From contig NC_088654.1 of the NCBI RefSeq assembly GCF_964019385.1, positions 19,089,333-19,153,332 on the forward strand: a stretch of DNA of 64,000 bases. Reading direction: 5' to 3'. A program made the position numbers and the translations under genes. The stretch's first letter is position 1, and every line of letters begins with the position of its first letter. The DNA comes from Sycon ciliatum. Its lineage: Eukaryota; Porifera; Calcarea; Leucosolenida; Sycettidae. Below are positions 31,543-61,663 of this stretch, one piece after another. The notes under the pieces were generated by a model. It made no database searches, was not told the DNA's origin, and saw only the letters and a program-made list of their open reading frames with translations.

Positions 31543-32752
31543 CCCCATGCACATCCTCAGCACAATACATGTAGCTAGGTCAAATAGCATGCCTCAGTGG
31601 GCTGGGATGTTTGCGCTTGGAGATGATCGCAATCTTATCGTTCTCTCCAGCCTCAAACATCACCAGGCATGCGATGATCGAAGAGATGATCCGCTTCCAG
31701 GAGAGGTACATATGGCACTGGAAACACAAACATGAAGGAACTCCGTGATGAGGGCTCCACATAAATTAATTTGCACAACACAATAATTATAACATTCTTT
31801 CACTTGAATAATAACGAGTGCACGCAGTCCGGTAAACTCCGAATCCACTTTCAAGACAAGCAATTAGTTGGACAACGGACAGGCACATCGGGAGTAAGCA
31901 GGCAAGACCCAGACATCCCAGGCCAGTCATACAAATGTACTATCAAGTCTAAATGACCACTGTTCGGTAGATTTGTGACGACGTACATGTATGTGCCCGT
32001 CTTCAAGCTCTGTTTGTGTGCCACTACATGTAGATGCTTTAAAACGCATATCAACTGCATAGTTATCAAGGATGTACAACATATACTCGTAGAAAACTCT
32101 TCCGGTGAAATTAAGTTAGTGAATAAGAGACCGGGCTAGAAGAGATTCAACTTTGGTCTTCTCAGAGAACCAGGATGGTGTGTTCCTAGGGCAGATTTGG
32201 GAAGCGGAAGCATTCGGTCATCTCTTTGACTTTGACTTCTTCTTCGTAGCGTCCCACGCTGGAGAGGGGAGGTAATACCACAGAACATCGCGAACATAGT
32301 ACCCTGCCCTATCATACAATCTCTCTTTTTGCTGTTTCTCTCCATTCTCGCTCTTCTACCAGCAGTGTTGTGCCCTGAACACCGCTAGAAATGTTGGAAT
32401 ATTACATCAAGCCCGGCGGAACTGGTCCGGTTGGTCAGGCCATGGCCGGAACAATGTTTTGGTCACCAATGTGTGTTTAGTGCTGCGGCGGCATGGCCAG
32501 ACCAAGCAAACACTGCTTCCGCCGGTCATGTACAGTCATGCAGATCACATCTTCCCTGAATCTGTGAGGCAGGAGGGCAGGGTTGACACATCTGTCAATG
32601 ATGTCAGACTAAGTTTAGTCTGCCTCCTGCAGCTTTGAGAGAGCTCTCCACGGAGATATCCGCTGCCAAAGAATACCAAAGAATCACAATGAATGCTAGA
32701 TATATGGAGAGCTGGAATGCAAACCCACATAACTGCATCTTATCTGTTTTCG
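31543..32752. other. Intergenic, no supported gene
   Basis: Short frames only; no motif or splice support. Confidence 0.3.
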
Positions 32753-32837
32753 GATTATGGCCAAACAAGGATTATGGCCAAACAAGGATTATGGCCAAAC
32801 AAGGATTATGGCCAAACAAGGATTATGGCCAAACAAG
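32753..32837. repeat. 17-bp tandem repeat, five exact copies
   Basis: GATTATGGCCAAACAAG repeated five times (85 bp). The copies look identical. Confidence 0.92.
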
Positions 32838-32954
32838 ATTCATCTTATGTGTGGTTTGTATCTGAATCTATATCTGGTCAGTGGATGCCAGTTCTGGAAT
32901 GGTTCTTGTCAGTTTATTAACATGAGATTTAGCCTGGTGGTGCCCTTTAGAGTA

Positions 32955-33139
32955 CAGTAAGACCTCGCTTAACCACACACATCCGTTTCCACAAAATAAC
33001 CAGATAGGCGAGGGAATCGGATAATCGAACACCGGTTATGTTAGATGCATCACGTATGCTCTAAATCTGTAACCAGCTCTTTTCTTCCGGATGGCAAGGG
33101 ATCCGGATAAAAGAGGATCGGATAAGCGAGGTCTGACTG
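32955..33139. mobile_element. pogo/Tigger-type MITE, TA TSD
   Basis: Ends CAGTAAGACCTCGCTTA...GAGGTCTGACTG are inverted and flanked by TA (32953-32954 and 33140-33141). It is related to the element at 49257-49447, which shares GACCTCGCTTA and ATCCGGAT motifs. It is 185 bp and non-coding. Confidence 0.8.
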
Positions 33140-33141
33140 TA

Positions 33142-34119
33142 CACGGAGCTGAAAATCTGATTTTCTCATATTCGGCACGTACAAGGCTTTGCATCTCAGC
33201 TCTTCATACCACAAATAGCACAGGGATTTTACCTTTTATGGAATTGTAGAGTGGAAAGTTGCCAGAGGAGATGATTTCCGATGTACTACTTGAGCTTAAC
33301 CGCTGAGCCTGAAGTGAGCAACAGCCATACATAGATGGTCAGCAGAACTCTGCACAGCACCTACTGTGACAAACGAAGAAAACCCGGCCTACACCATACC
33401 AAAGGCATCAGGAACTCTATTGGCCAGCCTGGGACCTTTGTGTAACCCTCAGGAATATCAAATTTATGAACAAACCTGCGAGCATGCTGAACAGTCCCCT
33501 CCCAGCTCCTCCCCCCCCCCCCCCACCCCAACCCTCCCGACACATATCACACATGTAGCGACAAAGTCACATACAGTGCCATACCGATACAGTGACGTAC
33601 CATCAACTGCATCTGACCGCCGGCAAGGACTCGACTGTCCAACGGTGGTAGTGTGATCGTACTGATACTGGTCATGGAGGACGAAGCAGAGGCTGCCACA
33701 GTTGCTGCAAGACCAGATGCCGCATCTACTCTCCTGGACAATAGCAACAGAACAAACACAATGCAAAAAATACAGCAAAAGTTATAATATTATGACGGGC
33801 AGGCCTCAAGTGTGATGACGTCAGAAGTCAATAGATGATGACTCCTGAGCCAAATTAGATCCAATGTGACCATAGAAAAGTACAGTGTTGGGTTGGGAGG
33901 CCACTCAGCTCAGGCCACAGGGTGTTTCTTGTTTCGTGTTTTTTACAAGATAGCCACAAACCATCATGGTGCAAACGCCGGCAAAAACGCACAGAGATGC
34001 ACATAGCGATGGCAGCCGAAGCAGTGGAGGCCTGGCAAGAGCAGCTAAACCGACGTGTTAAGCAGTTCTCGGTTCCAGCAGCGGGCCCCCGGGCAGTCCC
34101 CACCAGTGTGTGCGTCACC
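33142..34119. other. Region downstream of the LRRIQ1-like gene, no supported gene
   Basis: There is a poly-C run at about 33514-33525. Several short frames occur on both strands, with no domain. Confidence 0.3.
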
Positions 34120-51335
<17,216 letters not shown>

Positions 51336-52514
51336 CTCACAATGATGCTGCTGATATTATTATGTCGCGAGTCCCAATCCGTCTGTCTCATCAATCAGCT
51401 GCTTCCATTCACCCTCGGCTTGAAGTCAGCCCGAACCTCGACTGGCACACCATTGCTACACAAGGCGAGAATGAGACTGCCCCATTCGAGATCAAGGGCA
51501 ACACGAACAACAATGTGTCGACTTCATTCTTTTTGCCAAAGAGGAACAACAAAATTTTAGTCAACAACCACAAAGACTAGTACATGTACTGCAATGACGA
51601 ATAGTGACTCGTGACGTCTCAGACAGTCCAGTCCTTTTGAATCCACGACTTTTTGGCGGTGATTCGAGAGCAGTGCACTAGACTACACAGAATAATACTA
51701 GATCCGTGTAGTGCACTAGTACTAGTACTACTGTACTAGTGCCGTAGTGGTAGATCTACGAAAGTACGAGTATCGACCTACTCGATCGCCTGGAACTGTG
51801 GAAGTGGAACCTCTCGATCTCTGTTTACTCGATCGTAGAAATGGTACATCTGGTACATCTGGTAGACTGACATACTACTACCGGTAGTATTACTACTATA
51901 CTAGTAACTAGGTCTAGGTAACCGTGGGTAACAGTGACAACATGCAGTGTCACCATGGTCACTGTAGACTGTATGTAGTGTATGACACTACATAAATCAT
52001 TGTACTTTTTTTTAATTTGTAGTGTTGACTGTTGCCGTGTTGGCAGTCACCAGGGAGTCGTCAAATATAGACATGAACACGAAACTCACAAAAATACTCA
52101 CGAAAATAACCTACAAGTAAGTGCTAAAGCCCGATTTGTGTAAGCAAAAAGAACATGTTTTAGCACTTAGGTTATTTTCGTGAGTTTGCACCCCGTGTTC
52201 ATGAGTTGTTTCTGCCCTGTTCATGCCCATTTGTCACACTTACTCTTTATCTTAGTTCTCACTTTTTGTAATACTTACCACAAGTTACCCGTCATGTGTC
52301 ACACTTCTTTGGATTTTTAACCTTTGTTTTTCCCTTGATCACTTTAGTTCCGTATTTCCACTGATGATCGGAGCTTGAAAATCGATTTTGGAAACACACA
52401 AAACCAAACCTTGAACAAATTGTCATGTTGCGTGGTGATGTCTGCGGCATTCATACTTTTCATAGCTACATTGTATTATTAAATTTTTTATTTTAGTATT
52501 TTTTTCGGCAACGC
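51336..52514. other. Region upstream of the LRRIQ1-like gene, with a small foldback
   Basis: CTAG/GTAC-rich sequence lies at 51670-51910. A small inverted element at about 52073-52202 pairs CTCACGAAAATAACCTA.../AAGTGCTAAA with its complement. No gene is seen. Confidence 0.45.
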
Positions 52515-52515
52515 A

Positions 52516-52552
<37 letters not shown>
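52515..52552. repeat. (GAT)n microsatellite at the LINE 5' break
   Basis: Twelve GAT/ATG triplets end exactly where the LINE frame starts to be readable. Confidence 0.9.
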
Positions 52553-52556
52553 TTGT

Positions 52557-53846
52557 AGCCATGAGTTCGACCCCAATAGCTCACAGCGGGAGCTTCTGTC
52601 TCTGCCAACGAGATGTGGTGGTCTTGCTGTACCGATTCTGCCTTCCCTGGCGCCTGTGGAGTATGCGGCCTCAACAAAGATCACTGAGCCGTTCGTGCGC
52701 CTGATTGTACCGCCAGATACATTAACGCCTCCAGAAGAGGCACCTGCTGCTCCATACCAGTCCTCCACACAGCCTCTGACCGTTGCGGGCGCGGAACAGC
52801 CTCACAACGTTCGGGGCCATTCTCCCGGGTTGATTTTATCGTCATCTCTACCCGATGATTTCCGCCTACATCCTGTACCACGGCCGGGGATCACTACTAG
52901 CCTGGATGGCGCAGCCGGAGGCTCGGGCGCAGATGTTACCCTTGATGCCATCGGGGATGTTCGGCAGCGGGCACGTCAGTCACGTCAGCAGCGGCAAAAG
53001 AAACAGGATGAAAGAGTGGCACAGTTGCGCCCCATGCTACCGCCGGCGCAACAGCTTTTGTTGGAAACGGCTGGTGAGAAGGGTGTTTCAAATTGGTTAT
53101 CCTCCATGCCGTCTTTCATAACGCCCAGTTCAATCCTGAACAAATCGGATTTTCGTGATGCTGTTTGTATTCGATATGGTTTGTCATTGGAGGGAGTGTC
53201 CAGTTCCTGTATTTGTGGGCAAGACATGACAATAGATCATGCCATGAGTTGCCCGGCGGGTGGTTACCCAATTGCAAGACATAACGAGATCCGGGACATT
53301 CTGTCAGAAGCTATTCGGGAAATACTACCAGATGTGGAGAAGGAGCCTCTTCTCAAGCCGTTCGAAGGAGAAACACTACCACATCGAACTGCGAACCGGT
53401 CTTTGGAGGCGCGTCTGGATATCAGGGCGCGGGGCTTCTGGACCCGGCAGCAGGATGCCTTTTTTGATGTACGGGTAACACACCCGAAGGCAAGCCTGCT
53501 GTCGCGTACAGACGTCCTGCGTCAGCTGAAGACCCATGAACAGGCCAAAAAGAGAGAATATTGTGCCCGTGTAAATATTGTAGAGAGAGCATCATTTACA
53601 CCGTTAGTTTTTTCAACTTCAGGCATGTGTGGGCCAGAGGGGTCTCGTTTTTTGAAAAATTTGGTATCGCTTGTTGTTGAGAAAAATCCTGAGTTACATT
53701 ATTCTGTAGTCATGGGACAACTTCGATCTGTATTGTCGCTGTGTTTGCTCCGCTGGTGTATTACCTGCATACGTGGTTCGCGGGCATCATACAAGCGCCA
53801 GCGCCACAGCTTTTTAACAAGCTGCCATACCCTTAGAGCACGTTGA
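52557..53846 (+). pseudogene. 5'-truncated LINE ORF, C-terminal part
   Basis: The frame reads from CSHEFDPNSSQRELLSLPTR, CGGLAVPILPSLAPVEYAAS through VSNWLSSMP, DFRDAVCIRYGL, a CxC...H...C...H zinc-like cluster (CICGQDMTIDHAMSC, ARHNEIRD), FFDVRVTHP and SFTPLVFSTSGM to a stop at 53846. I recognise this as the region after the reverse transcriptase in a LINE type common in sponge and cnidarian genomes (from memory). The RT itself is missing: a (GAT)n tract marks the 5' truncation. The codon previously opening this frame is GTG, so it is not an independent gene. Apart from truncation the frame is intact. Confidence 0.8.
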
Positions 53847-56004
53847 TGTGTACGGGTGTCTTATGTTTGTTCTTTTATTTTCCATTATGAGCCGGTCTTC
53901 TCCGATTGGTGGCCCCATGCCCCATGGGGACACTGGACAGTAGAACGGAAAGCGCGTTCGTGGGGATACTGGATAGTGCAGCAAACTTTCCAGAAGTTGA
54001 CCTATGAAGGTGCCAAATTCACAGTCTGTGTACAATACGCCCCTCAACATACCTGTAGTCCTGGGTTTCGCACCGGGTATGCCTATGCTCCATTTTTCTC
54101 ATTTAGGAAACTTCACTTCTCCGGCAATTCCAAACTCCAAAAAAGGTCTCTTCAGTCTTCACTGCCTTTTTGGAGTTTGGAGTTGAGAAGTGAAGTCTCC
54201 CAAATGTGTAAGTGGCTGCGTTGGAGTTTGCGGACAATTAGAATAGTTCCATTCTCTCAATGCAATTTTTTGGAAATAACAGCCATAATGACATCGTGTG
54301 GTTTGAAGAAGTGGAAAGCTGAGCGATTGCGATGTTCCGCACCATCTTTGCCGGGCCAAGTTTTGGTAATAAAAAGACGGTCAGAACCGAATCCGAAGAA
54401 CGCAAGGCAACAATACGGAGGTTTAGCATCACGAATTTCGCGTTCGAGTTCGCGAACATTTTTCAGTTCGCGAACTGGATTGCGAACCTTCGGATTTTTC
54501 GTTCGGAAAAGTAGTCGAAACACGAATCGCGGTTTCTTGTCAGGACAGTCATAAAATTAATAAATAATTACTACGCTGTACTGTCAACGTCACGCATGTG
54601 TGTTTGCTAATCCTTCTCATAACGCGAATTCCGTCACTGAGTTCGACGTTCCTTGGAGTGCGAACACAAACCCGAATTTCGTCTTACTAAACCCTCGTTA
54701 TACCAGTACTAATGCCTATTGCCAGTATTGGTACTAGTACTAGTCAGTAGAGCCCATAATTATGTATCTAATATTGACTGAGTACGAGGTCAATATAGGA
54801 AATAAAAGCCGAGTAAAAGACCGAGGCGAAAGACCGAGGCGAAGCCGAGGTCTTTTACGAGGTCTTTTATTTTCTATACTGACCAAGTACGAAGTCAATA
54901 TTAGATTTATCACGACTAGCCAAAGCCTGTGTTCAATCGCTAAAAAGGAGTCAAATATAAGCGGTATTTTAGGGTGGTATGGTCAGTAATCTGAAGTACA
55001 ATGGGGGGGGGGGGCACCCTGCAGAAGTACTTCGAAATTTAGAGCCCAAATCAGACACACTGAGCCTCTCTTACGGGCAAAATTAACACAATGGAGCCAA
55101 GATCAGTGCATTTTCTTATTTTACGGTTGCCTGGGGACAAAATACACATGGTTTGCATTATACCGTTTACGCTAAATCCAACAGTACTCGTACCTAGCAC
55201 CCAAAATACCGTCGGTTTAGCATCGTTTCGACGATGGAAAGCTTTGTTTAGCGGGAGAATGAAACAGTAAGATTTCAACTAGGGTGGCGTGACAAGACGA
55301 TCGTTGGCTCAGAAGTCAGAAACCGAAATGCTAATCATGTCTTGAAACTCACAACAAACGGTACAGGCGGACGGTCTAAGTTAGCATAAATGGTAAAATG
55401 CTAACCTTGTCTAATATTGGGACGGTCGAAAACTTAGTTACCGAAGCATGTCCGACACCCCTGCAGCGCACGTTCGCATGCAGATTGCTGAGTACTGCCG
55501 TACATAGATCGCCAAACAACAAGATAAAATTCTTCAATCAAAGCATGCTCAGGCAGGGTTCTAGCCGGGTCAAAGTAGTAAGGGAGGTGGGGGGCAGGGA
55601 AAATAGTGACCCCCTAATCCATCTTTAAAAATAACTGTCCTGCAATGCGAAATGCAACGTACGGGGCGAACACCTGACTTCACCCCAGACAAATGTGCCT
55701 TTAAGAACCCTCTAGTACTGACTGGTTTTCGTTGAATGGCATGAAAAAGCACAAAAATCAGAAAACGAGTAGGGGGCAGCAATTTTTCATAGGGGAGGGC
55801 GCTGCGCCCCATCCCTCTCGCTAGAACCCTGCACTGTGCAATGAATTTTGTAGCCTTCGAGTGTCCTAAAGTTCGCGTCCATCTCATCAGAAGAACCAGG
55901 GACTAGTCACATTTTGTTTATACACACCGGTATGTTACTATTCTGTATTCCTGCATGGACATAGTTACTTTCCAGAGCACACACAGACTTTTCCACACGA
56001 ATAG
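53847..56004. repeat. Intergenic with two small foldback elements
   Basis: 54102-54236: ACTTCTC...AATTCCAAACTCCAAAAA inverted around a 25-bp centre; a diverged partner lies at 3771-3840. 54765-54906: ATCTAATATTGACT...GGTCAATATA inverted, a 142-bp foldback. 54380-54512 contains GAACCGAATCCGAAGAAC with an imperfect inverse. A poly-G run lies at about 55003-55013. No gene is supported. Confidence 0.5.
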
Positions 56005-56428
56005 CTGCACCGTACTGATGGAAACAGACTTCGTTTGCTATAACTGAGATATTGGAAATATGATAAAGGATAGTGATAAATCAGCTGCAATCGTATACGC
56101 TCACAGGAAACACCAGGTTAGTCACCACGCACTAATACCACGCACTAATACCGCGCTTTGACCACCATGTTGAGCCACTTCCCAAATATATTTCCTTGGA
56201 AAAACTCGACTAAAATTCAAGTAGATAAATAGGAGAGCAAGAGGTTGCAATGAGGCAGTATTGTATAGTCCAGGCAAGGGGAGATATGATTTCTGTAAAA
56301 TAAAACTATATGGAAAAAGGCTTGGGGAAGTCTATGAGAAATAGGTCAAGATCGGATAGGCATGAGGTGCTGTACCTGGTCTCATCGAAGTAAACTAAGC
56401 ACGCACTTGAACATGCATAAGCATGCAT

Positions 56429-56441
56429 GAGCACACACACA

Positions 56442-56479
<38 letters not shown>
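56429..56479. repeat. (CA)n microsatellite
   Basis: Short (CA)n, the homologue of the much longer tract at 61534-61620 in copy B. Confidence 0.9.
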
Positions 56480-56598
56480 ATATATCATACCATATACGCT
56501 CGTCGTAAGAGAAGCACGCAAATCAGAAAAATGCACTGGACACACACATACACACGCACAAATCCTGTCAGCAAAACACTGCAGCATCAACACATTTT

Positions 56599-57141
56599 CT
56601 AGTGCAGCATCGCCAAGCTCTCCATATCAATGCCGTCTCGCTCAAAGCGCGACACCTTGGCCAACACCTCAGCCAGGGCTAGGTCATCCATGTCGTTAGC
56701 TTGATACATGGACACTCCGTCAATGGACGCCTGCTTACGCATGCCTCCTGCCAGCTGCACTCCGTTGAACTTGACGCGTACGGACTCGCGCATGGTCCTA
56801 CGTGTCAGAGTGTCCGGAACCCACGTAGCAAAGATGACCTTGTTGCGCTTTCCGCCGTTAGTTGTCGTGTACGGTAGGTTGACGATAGCCCAGCGGATGT
56901 CCTGATTCAGCCCGACAAAGTGAGCCAGCAGCTTTGCCCACAGTCCACCATCACCATTGTTCTCCTCCCAGTCGATGCTGGTCTCCGGCACGATCTCCGA
57001 CTCGTCCTCCGTCAGGCGGAACACGGTGGCAAAGTGTTTGGCGTTCGTCACCGCCTTCATGCTCGTCCACACGTCATCGTGCACCACTGGGTCCTTCTGC
57101 AACTCCACGGCTGTGACACGTGCACCGTTCTTGTTCTCCAT
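56599..57141 (-). CDS. ADF/cofilin-like protein, copy A (180 aa)
   Basis: ATG at 57141, TAG at 56599, one uninterrupted exon. An N-terminal segment (VHDDVWTSMKAVTNAKHFAT) is followed by an acidic loop and then RWAIVNLPYTT..GGKRNKV and IFATWVPDTLTRRTMRESVR, which resemble the central strand and actin-binding helix of ADF-H domains (as in cofilin: ..VFI.W.PD.A.I..KM..). At 180 aa it is longer than cofilin (about 140-165) because of a C-terminal helix rich in D, L and A (about 147-180). There is no signal peptide. The 5' flank is conserved in copy B for about 650 bp and may contain a shared promoter. The expected role is actin-filament binding, by family. An alternative is a coactosin-like or lineage-specific ADF-H variant. 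Confidence 0.6.
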   Translation of the reverse strand: MENKNGARVTAVELQKDPVVHDDVWTSMKAVTNAKHFATVFRLTEDESEIVPETSIDWEENNGDGGLWAKLLAHFVGLNQDIRWAIVNLPYTTTNGGKRNKVIFATWVPDTLTRRTMRESVRVKFNGVQLAGGMRKQASIDGVSMYQANDMDDLALAEVLAKVSRFERDGIDMESLAMLH

Positions 57142-57829
57142 ACTGACCGAGATATTATAGTTTTATTTTTTGTTGGAACTAGGAAGCAGGATTTTTCTAC
57201 CAAATCAACACTATTTCAATGATGCTGTGAAAACTAGTGAAATACAGGCTCTCGGTAGTATACCACTGAATGAATTGAAATTGAAGATTAATTGGGCGGT
57301 AGTCCAAGCGATTAGTTTACAAGTTAGTTCTTGCTTGGCTATCTGACTTGAATCTTCTCTTCTTTCTTTTCTGCTGCGTCTCTGACTGGAAGCATTGCTC
57401 TGTGCGAGCTTATATCGTGCCGGTGCGTTCGCTGACGCGATACATCGTGTCGTAATCCAGGTCGTTTTAATTACGCGCTTCTGCCCACGCGCGCGCTGCC
57501 ACAATTCTAACACGACCATATTGGGCCAGGTCGATGGCCCACAACGTATCAGTTTTGCTGCTCTGGCAAAGCTCACATCAATAAGAGAGAACAGAACAAT
57601 AGCGCGTCCGCATCACCTTCCGAGAACTATCGTCAGTATTGGCAAATGTCGAAACTGTGAGTGTGAAATGAACCCACGTAGAGTCTACGTCTCTGTGTGA
57701 AAAAAGTAATCATCGACGATTCCAATTTCTTACGTCATGATGATGTAATGGGGTCGGCGAGTGTGACGTCTGAGGTGTGATTTTTCGAGTAAATCACGGA
57801 AATCCAACAAATCATTCATATCAAACTCC

Positions 57830-58157
57830 TGGTGCGAGTGAGACTCGCGTCCAGTACAACGGCCATATGGACTGGATTCGTTCTGCTAGACACCATCGGG
57901 AAGCTTGGATCATGCGGGTCAGATTCTGAATCAGTACGACAGTAGTATTGACCAAAAAGTGTAACACTAACAGTTACTACTTAGTACTAACGTGTTACTT
58001 GGTGCGAGTATGATCACAATTATAGAAAGGAATGTCTGCACTATCGAACCATCCAATAGGCCACGTTGATTTCCAGTCAAAAAGACCAATTGCGTGGAGT
58101 ACATGTACATGTATATCTACATCGAAACCTCAACAAAGTTAATTTAACGGTCAATTG
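57830..58157. other. Intergenic, no supported gene
   Basis: ACATGTACATGT-type runs; no frame of note. Confidence 0.35.
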
Positions 58158-58682
58158 TAGGCCTCGACCAAATATGCTTGCGCATATTTCCGCATATTTT
58201 GAGAGACAGTTCATATACATGTACATGTACATGTATGGCATATTGAGCGACAAAGGGAATATTGGAATGAAGCCAGCATATAATTCGAATATTCTGAAGA
58301 AAATGAGGACAAAACATTCATATTATGGACCAAATGCATTCAGAAATGCCTTTTATGGATGAATTTGGAATGGTTGAGGCGTTTGCTACATTTCCCCATG
58401 GATGAACACTATCGCTACGGTTGCTGGGGACACACCCCAGCCATACTATTCCGCATGTGTTTGAAGCATGATAGCCGTGAAGCCAATGAATATTCCAAGG
58501 TTGCAATTTTACTGAAATGATCTACACTTTCTGCTCATGTCAAGCATAATTTGGCATATTTTGGCATATCTTTTTTGCATATCTTGCTAGGCCTTTGGCA
58601 TATTATGGCCGTTTTCCCTGATATGCGACGAGCATAATAATAATTATTATGCTCTTTTTTCTAGCATTTTGGTCGAGGCCTA
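58158..58682. mobile_element. hAT-type MITE, 525 bp
   Basis: Ends TAGGCCTCGACCAAA.../...TTTGGTCGAGGCCTA are inverted and flanked by an 8-bp duplication with one mismatch (GTCAATTG 58150-58157, GTAAATTG 58683-58690). The interior is rich in GCATAT motifs. Confidence 0.85.
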
Positions 58683-58849
58683 GTAAATTGGCAAGAATGC
58701 GTAAAAATAGGACAAGGTGTTCAGAAGGTATTCGAGGGCAAGTGGTATGCAGCTTTTACAGACGTCGATTTCGATTGTAAAACTGTCCCAACTGCACAAC
58801 TTTGGTAATGGATGTGCGTAATCTACCAAACTTCCTATTCCGAAAAAGA

Positions 58850-59562
58850 CAACGAGGCATAGATTCCGCTGCAGGAAACTAAATTCCAAAGAACGTTTCT
58901 TGTGAGGACAGCGAAAATTGGATTTAATACGAAATCCATTCCATTGATACTTCTCGACCTCAGTCTTTAGCTGAGAACCTTCTAGCGTGTAATGCACGTA
59001 TGTGTATGTTTCTAAATTTGCATGTCGCCGGCAATACAGGATGGATGTTTGGTACAGCTGACTGAGTGTGACGTTCTTCATTGACCCCCCGCGAACATTA
59101 AGACGATAGGACGTAGAGAGTTTCTCACAACCATCATCATTCGGACGGAAAGTCTTCTTCAAGTATCTCCAAGGTAACCGTTGCCATGCATTATGAAGGA
59201 CAATTTTTCATTGCTAACGTTACCATCGGTTTTGGACGGGGTGCCTGATCAAGCTTAAATGCACGTAGTACACTCCCGAACGTCTCATTAAACGGAACAT
59301 CTATCTGGAAAGCTCTACGCTTGAACGTCACTTCAACGAGGAGATCAGGTGGTGGACAAGGCTTCCCTAATAGTTCACACCAGGGGAAACAAATTTCCCA
59401 ATCTACAGTTTGGCGTGTTTTCTGGTAATGGTTACTAACCTGACAAGGTGTTGTCGCGCTACATGTCACGCTTATTGAGTTTTCTCGCACTTGCACCTTT
59501 GTGTCATTATTGCAATTTTCGCTGTTTACTTTAGCTATCTTCTTTTTGCGCTGTTTTACCAC
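58850..59562 (-). other. Coding-like region, unrecognised
   Basis: Two minus frames abut: 59562-59191 (123 codons; VKQRKKKIAKV near the start, VDWEICFPWCELLGKPCPPP in the middle) and one readable from about 59187 down (WRYLKKTFRP, CRRHANLETYTYVHYTLEGS). The residue composition looks protein-like and the frames are offset, as for exons or a frameshifted pseudogene. I do not recognise the family. The 3' side is cut by the hAT MITE. Confidence 0.25.
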
Positions 59563-60428
59563 CTTCTTACTGTATTTAATCTACTGTTCCTGTTCCTTTT
59601 CCCTTGCCTGTATTTCACCTGACGAGAAGGCTTGAAAGTATACTTGTGAAGACAAAAACTTTCAAGATGTTTGTAATGAGCCTGAAGTGTGTCCTTTTTA
59701 TGAGTATTATAACCTGACACGGACTGTAAATTACCATCAGCTGCCTCTTCATGTTTAACATTGACGGAATGGAACAGATGGGCTGGACGTTAGAAGGTAC
59801 TGACACTGGATTGCTGTTGTTGATTCTAAACCTCAGTCTTCGTTCTGGCTCGGGAATGGCAGCCAACGAGCGTGTTCTAACTGCACGCCTTTGTAGAGCA
59901 TGCAGATTCTTCAACCTTGTACCTGTTGCATTGTAGTCTAGTGCCTGTGTCACTGTAGCTTGGTGTGTTAAAACCTGTACAGTAATAAGACTAGTATCCT
60001 TTGCATGTGAAGTTCGAACCTACCTTTTTCAGAAGCTTTCCTTTTTTTCTTTACTTTCTTCCAATACATGTCTTCTGATTGGCCGAATCTGTGCCATCTC
60101 TCTATCTCCTGATTGGTCTAAACCGTTGCTCGTTGTTATGTGAAACCTGAACTCTCTTAGTCTTGGCACATATAAAAAGCTCTGTCTCTGAAGAAAGATC
60201 ATCCTTCATTTCTTCAACCACTTCTCCTTGCTCTGGTGAGACTTGTTGGTTGTTGTGTGCCCAACCACTTGGGCCACGCTACACCTTCACTTGATCCTGG
60301 TGAACACTGACCGCATTGAGTTCTGTCCTCCAAGACACACAGGCACATGTATTTCTATGTGTCAGAAATCTGTCAGTTTACCGGGCCCTGGTTTTGTCCA
60401 CAGCGCTAATTAACTCTGCCTTTGGCGA
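59563..60428. other. Intergenic, no supported gene
   Basis: Short frames only; T-rich. Confidence 0.3.
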
Positions 60429-60705
60429 TAGCCCTTTCCCAAAGATGCTCGCCATTTTTTCGCAACTTTACGATGTTTAGGAAGAAATCGCAACTTTTGC
60501 AACCTTCTTCATTTTCGCGAATTATTTCGCAACTTTTCCTTTCCCCACCTTGGCCCCATGGTACGGGGTCAAAAGGTCAAGTCAAGAGCTACATGTCGGA
60601 TAAATGCATACTCGCTCATTTCTCGCCTGCCTTCAGACTCATTTCAGAGAAACAGTAGATCAACGGTAGTTACGATTAAGTGTGCATTCCCTTTTCCGGG
60701 CACTG
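60429..60705. mobile_element. hAT-type MITE fragment, same family as 7376-7971
   Basis: Starts TAGCCCTTTCCCAAAGATGC and follows the reverse of the 7.4-kb copy (AGGAAGAAATCGCAAC, CTCGCTCATTTCTCGCCTGC, CAGTAGATCAACGGTAGTTA) but stops without a second terminus. Confidence 0.75.
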
Positions 60706-61533
60706 GATAGCTTACCAACCCAACTTACTTCTAAAGCAGTATACCAATTTGAGTGTCGACAATGTGGTAGGACCCTTTTCATTTTTGTTACTGCACACTG
60801 TTTTCCATACTATTGATAGCGATTAAATAAATTAGCCAAGTGTCCGTTCAACTCTTGATTGTGATTCTAAGATTGTTGTCTCCACGCCACTTGTTTAATT
60901 ATGCAAACAACATTAAAAAGCTGTTTGTAGCCCCCAAAGCACTGACACTCGGACGGAGTAACTGCACCGTACTGATATATGATGGAAACAGACTTTATTG
61001 GATATAACTGAGAGACTCGCAATACGATGATAAAGGATAGTGATAAAACAGCTGGGGAAAAGATACGCTCAGAGAAAACACCAGGTCTGTCATAGTGCGC
61101 TAGCACCACGCTCTTACCACCATGTTGAACCACTTCGCAAAATAATATTATTATTATTATGTGCTTGTTCGCGTAGACATCAGCATGGCCTGCAGCTGCA
61201 TTAATGGGCATGCAAATCATGCAAACCAGCCAAAAATGTTCGCATAAGCCACTTCAAAATAATATAGCAGTATATTTCCTTGGAAACACTTAAATAAGAT
61301 AGATAAATAGGAAAGCAAGATGATACAAGGAGGCAATACTTTATAGTCCAGGCAAGCGGGGAGATAAATAAGATGTCTGGAAAATATAGTTATATGGCAA
61401 TATTCAAAAAGAAAGAGACTTGGGGAGGTCCATGAGAAAAAAAGGTCGAGATAGGATAGGCATGACGTACTCGAACTGATCTCATCCAAGTAAGCTAAGC
61501 CCACATTTGAACATGCATAAGCATGCATGTGCA

Positions 61534-61548
61534 CACACACACACATAT

Positions 61549-61620
<72 letters not shown>
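61534..61620. repeat. (CA)n microsatellite, expanded
   Basis: Uninterrupted (CA)n from about 61551 to 61620, just 3' of copy B's gene. Confidence 0.93.
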
Positions 61621-61625
<5 letters not shown>

Positions 61626-61663
61626 TGATCCTGTCAGCCACGAAAACACCTAAGACCAACTCA

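Larger units (their letters stand above)
56005..57829. repeat. Segmental duplication, copy A
   Basis: Matches 60961-62974 in the same orientation, from CTGCACCGTACTGAT through the gene and its 5' flank to AAATCACGGAAATCCA. The coding part is nearly identical; the 3' flank has many small indels. Confidence 0.88.

Noticed and set aside
31099..31590. Minus frames rich in Pro-Gln-Asn/Thr-His-Pro-Lys
   Set aside because: Translation of the G-rich minisatellite; no independent support.
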